Assembly (NCBI GenBank): GCA_023430725.1
Contig: JAEYZD010000094.1
Location: 1 to 25,912, forward strand
DNA length: 25,912 bases
Reading direction: 5' to 3'
Source of the DNA: Bacteroidota bacterium
GTDB lineage: Bacteria; Bacteroidota; Bacteroidia; Bacteroidales; VadinHA17
The translations under genes were made by a program, and so were the position numbers. How positions within the stretch are numbered: the stretch's first letter is position 1; every line of letters starts with the position of its first letter. The notes below the pieces were generated by a model. That model saw only the letters and a program-made list of their open reading frames with translations, did not search any database and was not told where the DNA came from. Positions 1-7,618 of this stretch are shown here, one piece after another.

Positions 1-345
1 GAACATCTCCGTCAGCCGTGTCGCGGCCAGCTGCGGGTCATGTGGTATTGTCACCGCAAGGTCGCCCCTGATGAAACGGTAGAATTCGGGAACATGAATA
101 AATTCAACGTTGCCCGTGACATCAAGCTCGCTGAAGATGCGGTTCTTCATGTCGCGACCGCCGGGGCCGTCCATCTCGTGAAGTCCCACCTCGAGGGTGA
201 AAGCTCCGCGTCTGAAAGTCGTTGCGCATCCTCCCGGCTGGCTGTGCTGTTCGAGGAGCAGCACCTTCATCCCTTCGCGGGCCAGCTTCGCCCCTGCGGT
301 AAGACCGCCGAGGCCAGCTCCTATAACGATGATGTCATACTTCAT
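1..345 (-). CDS. NAD(P)/FAD-dependent oxidoreductase, phytoene desaturase/retinol saturase-like (partial)
   Basis: The N-terminal 115 residues of a flavoprotein run off the left edge of the window. The protein opens with a Rossmann dinucleotide-binding motif (VIGAGLGGLTAGAKLA, about residues 7-22). An acidic strand end and the PGGC motif follow (LLLEQHSQPGGCATTF, about residues 28-43), an arrangement typical of the phytoene desaturase / carotenoid isomerase / retinol saturase superfamily. These enzymes use FAD to saturate, desaturate or isomerise lipophilic polyene or lipid substrates, but the substrate here cannot be read from the fragment. The start codon ATG overlaps the stop of the upstream GNAT gene by 4 nt (ATGA at 342-345), so the two are almost certainly translationally coupled. 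With the acyl-CoA ligase further upstream this suggests a lipid or pigment modification operon. The superfamily call is firm; the specific function is inference. Confidence 0.85.
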   Translation of the reverse strand, partial: MKYDIIVIGAGLGGLTAGAKLAREGMKVLLLEQHSQPGGCATTFRRGAFTLEVGLHEMDGPGGRDMKNRIFSELDVTGNVEFIHVPEFYRFIRGDLAVTIPHDPQLAATRLTEMF

Positions 346-1511
346 TTGATCTCCGGAATTGGTAAGCGTTTGAATTCCTTAGTCCTGTCAAACAGGTACC
401 TGTATGTGATATAGTGTTTTACCGAGACTGCTCCCACCGATATGAATATCTTCCGCATCTTGGGGTTGAAATCGCCGACCCATGAGAACTCAACCTCCCT
501 GTAATGAGGCTTGTTCTCGATTGCCTGTCTGACCTTGAGGATAAAGGCCGACTCGATCCCGAGTTTCTGGAATTTCGGGATCACCCCCATCAGCATGCCC
601 CGCGCCCTTGTCATTGTATTCCGCTTTTTCAGCCAGAGGAATCTGATCATGGACCATGGGTCGAGCTTCCCGTTCAGGTGTTTGAGAATCTGGTTCAGGT
701 CGGGGAACTGGAGGTAGATGGCAATTGGTTTGCCCTCGAAATATGCCAGCCAGATGAACTCCTCGTCAAGTATTGCTTTTGCCTTTTTGAGGGTGCTCTT
801 AATATAATCCGGTTCGAGGGGTTCGAAGTTGGCCTTGAAGGAAGCCCATGCCTCATTGAACACCTCGGCGAAGTCAGCAATGAACTTATCCTGCTCCTTC
901 CATGTGAAGTGCCTGAACTCATAACCGGGTTTATCGGCCACCCACTGTGCGATCTTGCGGAACCTCTCATCGAGCGGTTTGGTGAGGTCATAATGGAACC
1001 CCTCCTGCTTAAACCAGGTCTGGAAGCCATATCTCTCAAAGAGCCCCTGGTAATAAGGCGGGTTATAGGATATCTCGAAAGAGGGGTGTGTGAAACCCTC
1101 GACAAGCAGTCCCCAGTATTTGTCAGTCTCACCGAAGTTTATGGGGCCGTCCATGGCCTCCATGCCTCGCGCCCGCAGCCACTCCCGGGCGGTGTCAAAG
1201 AGCAATCCGGCCGCTGCGTCATTATCGATGCACTCAAAGAATCCTATGCCGCCGGTAGGCTGGTCATAGGTTTTTGACATGTTGAAGTCGATGAAAGCTG
1301 CTATCCGCCCGATGAGGCTGTTGTCGTCGCCTCTGAGCACCCACCGGGTGGCGGTACCGTGTTTGAAATATGGGTTTACGGCGGGATCGAAGACGCCGTT
1401 TATATGTTTATCCAGCGGGCAGACCCACGTGTCATCATCCTTATATATGGCCCTGGCGGTGTCAAGGAACATCCCTGTCGTTTTCCTGTCGGTGACTTCG
1501 ATAAGTTTCAT
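342..1511 (-). CDS. GNAT-like N-acyltransferase family protein (YghO-like)
   Basis: This 389-residue protein resembles the GNAT-fold family that includes E. coli YghO and is common in Bacteroidota. It begins MKLIEVTDRK and has a typical FPxAxYKDDxxWV-like N-terminal region. The middle carries the conserved segment MDGPINFGETDKYWGLLVEG and the NPPYYQGLFERYGF motif that marks this family. A second GNAT-like half contains the RGMLMGVIPKFQKLGIESAF segment, which fits the acyl-CoA binding loop. The acyl donor and acceptor are unknown. It sits 26 nt downstream of the acyl-CoA ligase gene and overlaps the next gene by 4 nt. That context makes it plausible that it transfers an acyl group supplied by the ligase. 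The family call is good; the role is inference from context. Confidence 0.8.
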   Translation of the reverse strand: MKLIEVTDRKTTGMFLDTARAIYKDDDTWVCPLDKHINGVFDPAVNPYFKHGTATRWVLRGDDNSLIGRIAAFIDFNMSKTYDQPTGGIGFFECIDNDAAAGLLFDTAREWLRARGMEAMDGPINFGETDKYWGLLVEGFTHPSFEISYNPPYYQGLFERYGFQTWFKQEGFHYDLTKPLDERFRKIAQWVADKPGYEFRHFTWKEQDKFIADFAEVFNEAWASFKANFEPLEPDYIKSTLKKAKAILDEEFIWLAYFEGKPIAIYLQFPDLNQILKHLNGKLDPWSMIRFLWLKKRNTMTRARGMLMGVIPKFQKLGIESAFILKVRQAIENKPHYREVEFSWVGDFNPKMRKIFISVGAVSVKHYITYRYLFDRTKEFKRLPIPEIK

Positions 1512-1537
1512 GTGACTATGTTTAAAAGCCGGCCGGG

Positions 1538-3316
1538 CTATTTGTTGTATACCTGTTCAACCACCTCGCTGTACTTCTCGTGGATGAATTTCCTGCGGAG
1601 CTTCAGTGTCGGAGAGAGCTCGCCGGTGGCAGGGCTCCATTCATCTTTTACAAGCCTGAACCTGTTAATTCTCTCAGGCGGGCTAAGTCTCTTGTTCATC
1701 TTATTGACTTCGGAAGAGAAGAATTGCAGCACTTCCGGGAGGGTGATCAGCTCGTCATTACTCGAAAAGTTAACCTTCCGGGACGCCTTCCAGTCTTCGA
1801 AGTACCTGAAGTTCGGAGAGATAAGCGCGCTGGCGAATTTTTCATGTTCACCGATGACCATGATCTGGTCAATGGCGGGTGACTCCTTAAAGATGTTCTC
1901 CACGATCTGCGGGGCGATGAACTTCCCGTTTGAGAGTTTGAATATCTCCTTCTTCCGGTCTGTCACCATCAGGAATTTGTCATCCTCGATATGGCCGATA
2001 TCGCCGGTGCGGAACCACCCCTCATCGTCGAATGCCGCTTTTGTCAGTTCGGGATCATTGTAATAGCCAAGCATGACGTTTGGTCCCTTGCAGAGGATCT
2101 CACCGTCATCGGAGATTTTGACTTCGACACCTTCGATTGTCATGCCAACCGACCCCAGTAGCACCTTACCCTTTTCGGTCCGGTTGATTGTGATGATGGG
2201 TGAGGTCTCCGTCAGGCCGTACATGTTTATGATCTTAATCCCGGCCGCCCAGAATACCCGTTCGAGCCGTGGCTGAAGGGAAGCGCCGCCGCAGCCCACG
2301 ATGCGGACGTTTCCGCCGAGCGCCTCGCGCCATTTGCTGAAGATGAGCTTGTCTGCGATTCTGAGCTTTCTCTCGTAGAGCCAGCCGTTTTCGCCGTATG
2401 GCTGATATTTCAGGCCCAGGTTAACGGCCCAGAAGAAGAGAGTCTTCTTTATCCCCTTCAGGTTCTTCCCTTTGGAGATAATGACATCGTAGAATTTTTC
2501 CAGGACGCGGGGCACTGCATCGAAGCCGTTGGGCTGTATCTCCTTCATGTTGATTGCGATGGTGCCCATGCTCTCGGCATAGTAGATGCTTGCGCCGCTG
2601 TATTGCGTCTGGTAGTTGCCGAGTCGTCCGCCGACATGGCAGAGAGGGAGTATGCTGAGATACTTGTCTTCCGGCTTCAGGTTGAACACCGCTGCTGCAG
2701 AGATGAAGTTGCTGACCATGTTCCTGTGTGACAGCATCACTCCCTTGGGTTTGCCCGTTGTGCCGGAGGTGTAGATCAGGGTTGCAAAGTCATCGGGTTT
2801 GACTAATTTCTTAATCTCTTCCACCTGCTGTATCGTTTCGGCGGAGCAGTGTCTCCCCTTTTCGACTATATCAAGCCAGTTGGCGGCGCCGTCGATCTGA
2901 TCAAAGGTGAATGCGGGGCATGAGTGACCCGTTGCAGTCAGGGCCGGCTCGAGGGTTCTGTAGAGCTTTTTGTCCGATATGATAATCATCCTTGCCCCCG
3001 AGTTCCTTATGATGTATTCATACTCAGTTGCTGAAAGGGAGGTAAATACCGGCACATGGACGATGCCCAGCATTGACATCCCCATGTCGGCAAAGTTCCA
3101 TTCAGGGCGGTTGGCGGAGACTGTTATGATCTTATCGCCCCTGCGGAACCCGGATTCGTAAAGGCCGTAGCAGAAACTGTATGAATGTTCTATGTATCCG
3201 GCGGTGCTGTATTTTTTCCAGGTGCCGTTATGCTTGAAGCAGAGGGCATCAGCCTTGTTGTATAGTTCCCTGTACCTGTCAAGCAGGTCGAAGGTCCGAG
3301 AAACGGTATTTTCCAT
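1538..3316 (-). CDS. Long-chain fatty acid-CoA ligase (AMP-dependent synthetase, FadD15-like)
   Basis: This 592-residue adenylate-forming enzyme activates a fatty acid to acyl-AMP and then acyl-CoA. The P-loop motif YTSGTTGKPKG is near residues 182-192, the MYGLTETSP motif near 365-373, and the GWFRTGDIG and DRKKEIFKLSNGK motifs follow in the C-terminal third. These are the hallmark motifs A3 to A10 of the ANL superfamily. Length and the KLSNGKFIAPQ ending of motif A10 fit the long-chain (FadD15-like) branch. The reading frame is open back to a TTG at 3367, but the ATG at 3316 begins MENTVSRTFDLL, where family members normally start, so I use it. No strong ribosome-binding site precedes either start. 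A decayed SDR fragment lies just upstream (3381-3521), and the acyltransferase gene follows 26 nt downstream, probably in one transcript. Confidence 0.92.
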   Translation of the reverse strand: MENTVSRTFDLLDRYRELYNKADALCFKHNGTWKKYSTAGYIEHSYSFCYGLYESGFRRGDKIITVSANRPEWNFADMGMSMLGIVHVPVFTSLSATEYEYIIRNSGARMIIISDKKLYRTLEPALTATGHSCPAFTFDQIDGAANWLDIVEKGRHCSAETIQQVEEIKKLVKPDDFATLIYTSGTTGKPKGVMLSHRNMVSNFISAAAVFNLKPEDKYLSILPLCHVGGRLGNYQTQYSGASIYYAESMGTIAINMKEIQPNGFDAVPRVLEKFYDVIISKGKNLKGIKKTLFFWAVNLGLKYQPYGENGWLYERKLRIADKLIFSKWREALGGNVRIVGCGGASLQPRLERVFWAAGIKIINMYGLTETSPIITINRTEKGKVLLGSVGMTIEGVEVKISDDGEILCKGPNVMLGYYNDPELTKAAFDDEGWFRTGDIGHIEDDKFLMVTDRKKEIFKLSNGKFIAPQIVENIFKESPAIDQIMVIGEHEKFASALISPNFRYFEDWKASRKVNFSSNDELITLPEVLQFFSSEVNKMNKRLSPPERINRFRLVKDEWSPATGELSPTLKLRRKFIHEKYSEVVEQVYNK

Positions 3317-3380
3317 GGTTGTACATAACAAAAGTCGGGGATGAAGCTCCCCTCTGCAATATAGCAAAAAATAATTTCAA

Positions 3381-3521
3381 TCAGACGTACCTGCCGACCG
3401 TGTCTCTGGTTGAGAACAGGGCGAAGTGAGAGAGCCTGATTAGCTTACGGTTTGTCAGCCGGGAAATCTTTATGATTCGTCCGGCGCTCTTTATAATCTT
3501 CGGCACAGGATATGGTGCCAG
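3381..3521 (-). pseudogene. C-terminal relic of an SDR oxidoreductase (NYC1/NOL-like family)
   Basis: The gap between the peptidase and acyl-ligase genes contains 46 open codons plus a TGA stop on the minus strand. They align without gaps to the last 46 residues of the SDR encoded at 12083-12598. My hand count gives 23 of 46 identical residues, including KIS-LTN, FA-FS and RD-V-RY just before the stop. There is no recognisable SDR sequence upstream: no Rossmann motif and no YxxxK. The homology stops near 3521, about 25 nt before the end of the peptidase gene. I read this as the 3' end of a gene that once preceded the acyl-ligase gene in the operon and was removed by deletion. It lacks a start codon in a sensible place, so expression as a protein is unlikely. 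Confidence 0.75.
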
Positions 3522-3546
3522 TTGTGGCTGGCATATCCTCCTGTGG

Positions 3547-4827
3547 TCAGTTATCTCCCGCCAGGAGTGATTGCCTGAACAGGCTGATAGTCTGTGTCAT
3601 GTCAAGCCCTGCCTCCTGCTTCAGGGCCGCCCCGATGTTATTCTCAGCATATGCATTGAGAAACTTCTCCATCCCGAGGGTCTCTGCCATATGCCGGGTA
3701 AAAACACCGGCCACCTGGTAAGCAGCCGGGAGACTGTAAAACCGGCCGGTGGTACTGTAAACAAGCTCTGGCGTAAGCATATCAGCGTTTTCACGAGCTA
3801 CCCGGAGGTCATTCTCCAGGCTGCCAGGGGTGAAAAAATATTCAGTGCTGACTGCAAACCCTTCATTGAAGAAGCAGTACGGATTTGTTCCGGCCACCTG
3901 CTCTATAATACTGTGCGCAGCTTCATGCCTGAACAGAGCGGCATCGAAACCCGACAGATGGTTAATATTTCCTGATGCCTTACCGTATACCGTTGTCCAT
4001 GCGGGTGCGGCAATGAATTTCTGAAGGTCAGCCCTGCTGGTGTAGATGTATGTCACTATCCGGCCTCTGACAGTGCCGGTGATACCCAGCCGATTCAGCA
4101 ATGTATCGGCAAATAGATCTGCCTCACGGGCAATTATCCAGCTCAGGGAGTCAACATCAAGTGAAGCTGCAATCCTGAAGTCAAAATGCCTGCTTTCGTA
4201 TGGCACGAAGTATCCATCTCTCATTTCAGGCAGGCTGTTTAACCGGTGGCTCTCCATGGCGCTGTCAGCAAATCCGGTCATTGCCAGGTCATCATCCCTG
4301 AATACGTAAAGCTGGTAATAGCCGGCCATGTATGTCCTGTACTGTGTGAATCCGTGGCCGCGATTACTGCAGGTAAATAACCTCGAGGTATCCGGTGTCA
4401 GGTACCAGAATGCATCGCCGGGGTCATCATAAACGGTGTCTCCGAAGATGAATCCCCCGGAAGATTTCTTAAATGGCATTGCGTTTGCGGAGGCATCCCG
4501 GAACATCCACAGCGGGCCATAATACTGAATCTTCTTACCATAATCGCCTGCCTTGAGGTCCCGCTCATGAACATATTTGTACTGAGGAATCTTCTGGAAG
4601 TCGCCCCAGAAGGGGAACGCCTCAATCAGCTCCCTGTCAGCCTCATCAGGATCAAACCCTTCCGGGGTTACAAGCAGGACGGTATCAGTCCTGTGAAATG
4701 CAAGCATCATTGTGTAGTTCTCATCTCCGGGGATGAATTCCGGAGACTGTACTGCCGCCGGTTTCGTGGGCATCGCCATACAGGCGGACATAAGCAGAGC
4801 AACAGCATATAGTGCATTTGTCTTCAT
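3547..4827 (-). CDS. Putative zinc metallopeptidase lipoprotein (gluzincin-like, HEAAH)
   Basis: This is a 426-residue exported protein. The first 16 residues form a short hydrophobic signal ending LLMSAC, a plausible Bacteroidota lipobox with Cys16 as the lipid-anchored residue. The active-site motif HEAAH is at residues 301-305, followed by NEGF with Glu322. An HExxH followed about 17 residues later by a Glu in an NEGF/NEGW context is the signature of peptidase-MA/gluzincin-type zinc peptidases, which makes the assignment reasonable. The N-terminal 230 residues, rich in Tyr and Trp, match nothing I recognise. The gene begins 34 nt after the end of the LytTR regulator gene, so it is probably co-transcribed with the two-component system. 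It may be a cell-surface output or partner of that system, which is inference. Confidence 0.65.
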   Translation of the reverse strand: MKTNALYAVALLMSACMAMPTKPAAVQSPEFIPGDENYTMMLAFHRTDTVLLVTPEGFDPDEADRELIEAFPFWGDFQKIPQYKYVHERDLKAGDYGKKIQYYGPLWMFRDASANAMPFKKSSGGFIFGDTVYDDPGDAFWYLTPDTSRLFTCSNRGHGFTQYRTYMAGYYQLYVFRDDDLAMTGFADSAMESHRLNSLPEMRDGYFVPYESRHFDFRIAASLDVDSLSWIIAREADLFADTLLNRLGITGTVRGRIVTYIYTSRADLQKFIAAPAWTTVYGKASGNINHLSGFDAALFRHEAAHSIIEQVAGTNPYCFFNEGFAVSTEYFFTPGSLENDLRVARENADMLTPELVYSTTGRFYSLPAAYQVAGVFTRHMAETLGMEKFLNAYAENNIGAALKQEAGLDMTQTISLFRQSLLAGDN

Positions 4828-4861
4828 GATATTTCAGTTTTAAGAAATTAATGTTCAGGCT

Positions 4862-5617
4862 TCAGGCGTTCAGCCATCTCCTGAAATCGGAGGAGCGGTC
4901 AATACTCACAACGGTGTCAAGTTCATCGTCGGCCTTCGGCTTGAGCTCAAGTTTTATCCGGCCGCGTGACCAGGCAGTCATGCCGGCGATTGAATTCATG
5001 CTGACGAGGTACTTCCTGTTGATCCGGAAGAAAACACCGGGGTCAAGGACGGCCTCAAGGGCCTCGAGGCTCAGCTCCACCGGGTATGAGTTACCCTGGA
5101 AGGTCTTCAGCCAGGCCCCCTTGCCCAGCACGTAGAACCAGGCTATCTCGGTGACCTCGATCTTACGGAGCTTCTCCCCCATCTGTACCAGGAAACGCTT
5201 TTTATAGCCCGGATCCTGTCCCTGCAACTGCGCCATCAGTGCATCAAAGTCGATGCTGAAGGCGGCCCTGAGCGACTGATATTTATTCAGGCTCTCAGCA
5301 AGGTCACTCCTGCGTATGGGTTTGAGCAGGTATGCGATGCTGTTAAGCCGGAAAGCCCTGACAGCGTACTGATCGTAAGCGGTAGTGAAGATCACAGGTG
5401 TGTTGACGGCCACCTGTTCAAAGATGCTGAAGCTGATGCCGTCAGAGAGCTGTATGTCGAGGAATATGATGTCAGCCCGGTTCTGCATGAGCCACTTAAC
5501 CGCATCCTTTATTGATCCGAGCTTTGCCGTGACGGTGACTGACGGATCGATCTCCGTGAGCATCTTTTCCAGCTTGTCAGCCGCAAGGCTTTCGTCTTCA
5601 ATTATCAGCGCTATCAT
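4862..5617 (-). CDS. LytTR-family response regulator transcription factor
   Basis: This is a 251-residue response regulator. The N-terminal receiver domain (about 1-115) has the acidic pair Glu7/Asp8, phospho-acceptor Asp54 in FLDIQLSDG, Thr78/Thr79 and Lys99 in YLLKP, so all residues needed for phosphotransfer are present. The C-terminal half (about 140-250) is a LytTR DNA-binding domain, with FLVQMGEKLRKIEVTEIAWF and the FFRINRKYLVSMNSI segment characteristic of this fold. The frame is open for 17 codons upstream, but the ATG at 5617 gives the normal MIALIIEDES start and has a GAAGG ribosome-binding-like sequence just before it. That start lies inside the 3' end of the kinase gene (20-nt overlap), indicating translational coupling with its cognate kinase. 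Confidence 0.93.
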   Translation of the reverse strand: MIALIIEDESLAADKLEKMLTEIDPSVTVTAKLGSIKDAVKWLMQNRADIIFLDIQLSDGISFSIFEQVAVNTPVIFTTAYDQYAVRAFRLNSIAYLLKPIRRSDLAESLNKYQSLRAAFSIDFDALMAQLQGQDPGYKKRFLVQMGEKLRKIEVTEIAWFYVLGKGAWLKTFQGNSYPVELSLEALEAVLDPGVFFRINRKYLVSMNSIAGMTAWSRGRIKLELKPKADDELDTVVSIDRSSDFRRWLNA

Positions 5618-6692
5618 TGCCTTCAGGATTAATAAGGGGCAGTCGTGCAATATAATGATCATTCTCAACCGTAAACTGCGGAAGCCTGCCGGTTATGAGG
5701 GAGTACCGCCTTGTGAGGTTCTTCAGCCCCAGCCCGGTGGATGCCGGTGCCGATATTTTAGGCTGCAGACGGTTTGAAACGACAAGCATCATATCATCAC
5801 CGGTTATCTCGATGTGCAGCGGTTTTGAGTGGTTAACGATGTTATGCTTGATCGCATTCTCAAGCACCACCTGCAGCGAAAGGGGTGGCATGATCAGCCC
5901 GAGCATTCCGGCAGGCAGGCTGACCGACCAGGTCAGGTCCTCACCGTACCTCATCTGCTGAAGGAAGAGGTAGGAACGGAGGAAATCGAGCTCTTTTCCG
6001 AGTGTTGCGGTCGGCTGCTCGACAGTCTCAAGCACATAGCGGTAGATCTGGGAGAACTCATCGATGAACTCCTGGGCTTTGGTCACATCTTTCTCAATCA
6101 GTCCTGACAGCACATTGAGGCTGTTGAACATGAAGTGAGGGTTTATCTGGCTCTTGAGCATTTCGAAGCGTATCTGGGTCAGTTCCCGTTCCAGCGCCTC
6201 GGCCTTCCTGGCAGATTCGGCACTGCGGATATAGTAGATCCATCCCTCGAGCACCCCCATGATGATAATATTCACTACTGCATAGATGAGGGCATTGTAA
6301 AGCAGCACGAGGTTCAGTGGTTCGCTGTAAGGGGTCATGCTGTTGGCCGTCAGGGTCATGAGAACTGACACAGCAGCCGCTACTGCCACTGCCGCCAGAA
6401 ACTGCAGCATGACCCTTGGCAGCACCCTCCTGTTCCAGGGAAACTTCCTGTTTAGCCAGTCGATTATGAGGAGGTCTGCCACTGCTATGAGTGTGGCTGC
6501 AGGTACCGAGAGAAGGACACCGCGGAACAGCCTCAGCAGGAAGTGGGAAAAATTCTGAAGCGGGTAGAATCCGCTGAGGTTATTGTAGATGATTACAATC
6601 AGCTGGGCTGCCACCGATATTCCTATAAGGAATCGGATCAGCCTGGGCAGCGGCACCAGTCCGTTCAACCGATTTATTAATTTTCCTGCCAT
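5598..6692 (-). CDS. Sensor histidine kinase, LytS/YehU (His_kinase) family
   Basis: This 364-residue membrane histidine kinase has four predicted transmembrane helices, at about residues 19-36, 54-77, 91-113 and 126-146. A short coiled-coil linker (about 155-182) leads into the His_kinase domain. The phospho-acceptor His186 lies in INPHFMFNSLN. The ATP-binding lid has LENAIKHN (277-284) with the N-box Glu/Asn, and GLGL at 320-323. No extracytoplasmic sensor domain is present, so any signal is sensed within or at the membrane. The ATG at 6692 gives the only sensible start. Its 3' end overlaps the response-regulator start by 20 nt, as in most LytS/LytTR pairs of Bacteroidota. A 12-bp palindrome lies about 23 nt upstream. 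Confidence 0.93.
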   Translation of the reverse strand: MAGKLINRLNGLVPLPRLIRFLIGISVAAQLIVIIYNNLSGFYPLQNFSHFLLRLFRGVLLSVPAATLIAVADLLIIDWLNRKFPWNRRVLPRVMLQFLAAVAVAAAVSVLMTLTANSMTPYSEPLNLVLLYNALIYAVVNIIIMGVLEGWIYYIRSAESARKAEALERELTQIRFEMLKSQINPHFMFNSLNVLSGLIEKDVTKAQEFIDEFSQIYRYVLETVEQPTATLGKELDFLRSYLFLQQMRYGEDLTWSVSLPAGMLGLIMPPLSLQVVLENAIKHNIVNHSKPLHIEITGDDMMLVVSNRLQPKISAPASTGLGLKNLTRRYSLITGRLPQFTVENDHYIARLPLINPEGNDSADN

Positions 6693-6714
6693 TTCAGTGA
6701 CTCTTTCCTTGTGT

Positions 6715-6726
6715 CCGGCATGCCGG
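6715..6726. promoter_or_regulatory. 12-bp perfect palindrome upstream of the kinase gene
   Basis: CCGGCATGCCGG is a perfect palindrome starting 23 nt upstream of the histidine kinase start codon. Its position would suit an operator or a 5'-UTR hairpin, but short GC-rich palindromes occur by chance, so this is only a candidate. Confidence 0.25.
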
Positions 6727-6755
6727 TGTTAAATTAGTAAAAGTAAAAAGATGTA

Positions 6756-6783
6756 CCGGCATCGATCTTGCGTTCGATGCCGG
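6756..6783 (-). terminator. Hairpin terminator of the outer-membrane barrel gene
   Basis: There is a perfect 10-bp stem (CCGGCATCGA / TCGATGCCGG) with an 8-nt loop. Read on the minus strand it begins 29 nt after the stop of the barrel gene and is followed by TACATCTTTTTACTTTT, a T-rich tail. This fits a factor-independent terminator separating the barrel gene from the downstream kinase operon. The tail is not a continuous T-run, so termination may be partial. Confidence 0.6.
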
Positions 6784-6811
6784 ATCTTTCAATATCTCTG
6801 CTTTCATGTGC

Positions 6812-7399
6812 TCAGAAGTTTCTGAGGATACCCATTCTTACTGAGAAGTAGTTCCTGTCAGGAAGCGGTGCCTCAGGGGTATGACCTTCCCGTTCAGGCA
6901 GGGCATTGAATTTCACCTCGGAGAGGAGTGACCATTTTTCTGCAAGCGGGATATCGATACCGCATCCTGCCTGCCATCCCGGACCGTGGGTCGTATCGAA
7001 GAGCAGTTCGCCTGTCGGATCTTCTATTTCGATGTGCTTGTACTGGTAAGCGCCCCTGACAAATACCGAGGCATTTGAGAATTCCAGCTTGCGCTTGTAC
7101 TGCAGACCGAGGATATAGCCAGTCTCCTCAAAATCGCAACTGTGTCCTGCCGGTTCATAATCGTTGCGGAAGGCGTTGTAGCCCCATCCGCCGTAGATGC
7201 CAAGGTGTTTCGTGAAGCGGTAGTGCAACAGCGCTTCGCCGCCGGCGCCAACATTGGTTATTGCGTCGCCGGGGACACAGGTTGAGAGAGAGACTCCCCC
7301 GTTGACTTCGAATCCGGCTCTTTTCTCTTCGCCCTGCGCAGTCAGTGCCACAGGCAGGAGTGCCAGGAGTGCTGCTGTCAATAATACTTTTGTTTTCAT
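6812..7399 (-). CDS. Outer-membrane beta-barrel protein
   Basis: This is a 195-residue exported protein. The signal peptide MKTKVLLTAALLALLPVALTAQ suggests cleavage after about residue 20-22. The rest shows alternating hydrophobic strands with aromatic girdle residues, for example HLGIYGGWGYNAF, ASVFVRGAYQYKH and KWSLLSEVKFNALP. It ends in a strand finishing with Phe (FSVRMGILRNF), as expected for insertion by the BAM machinery. Length suits an eight-stranded OmpA/OMP_b-brl type barrel. It is a single-gene unit: a TACTTTTG -7 element lies about 40 nt upstream and a hairpin terminator lies downstream. Its function is unknown. It is encoded just upstream of the LytS/LytTR genes but is separated from them by the terminator. 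Confidence 0.85.
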   Translation of the reverse strand: MKTKVLLTAALLALLPVALTAQGEEKRAGFEVNGGVSLSTCVPGDAITNVGAGGEALLHYRFTKHLGIYGGWGYNAFRNDYEPAGHSCDFEETGYILGLQYKRKLEFSNASVFVRGAYQYKHIEIEDPTGELLFDTTHGPGWQAGCGIDIPLAEKWSLLSEVKFNALPEREGHTPEAPLPDRNYFSVRMGILRNF

Positions 7400-7439
7400 C
7401 TTAACTGGTTTTAAAAGGATTAGTGTTTGTTTGTCAGGG

Positions 7440-7447
7440 CAAAAGTA
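7440..7447 (-). promoter_or_regulatory. Candidate Bacteroidota -7 promoter element for the barrel gene
   Basis: On the minus strand this reads TACTTTTG, a full match to the Bacteroidota primary sigma factor consensus TAnnTTTG. It lies 41 nt upstream of the barrel start codon, giving a short leader. I see no convincing TTG at -33, so this is a moderate candidate. Confidence 0.45.
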
Positions 7448-7618
7448 GGGTCAGCAAAACCGCAGGGAAAATAAAAGGTTCCGGGGGTGCGAAACAGGGT
7501 GCTGAAGGTGCATATCCGGGGGCTGAAAGTGACATCGGGGAAAAAGTGAATAACTCAGGATACAGGATGAAAAATGGCTGACTATGCCTAACTTCGGGTG
7601 ACAATTAAACTATATGCC

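Noticed and set aside
504..1277. Long open frame on the plus strand, 257 codons
   Set aside because: It lies wholly antisense to the GNAT gene, its translation has no recognisable domain, and the minus-strand frame has clear family motifs and operon context.
7400..7618. Gap before the DUF4350 gene examined for a tandem repeat
   Set aside because: It contains loosely similar purine-rich stretches (GGGTGCTGAAGGTG, GGGGGCTGAAAGTG) but too degenerate to call a repeat.
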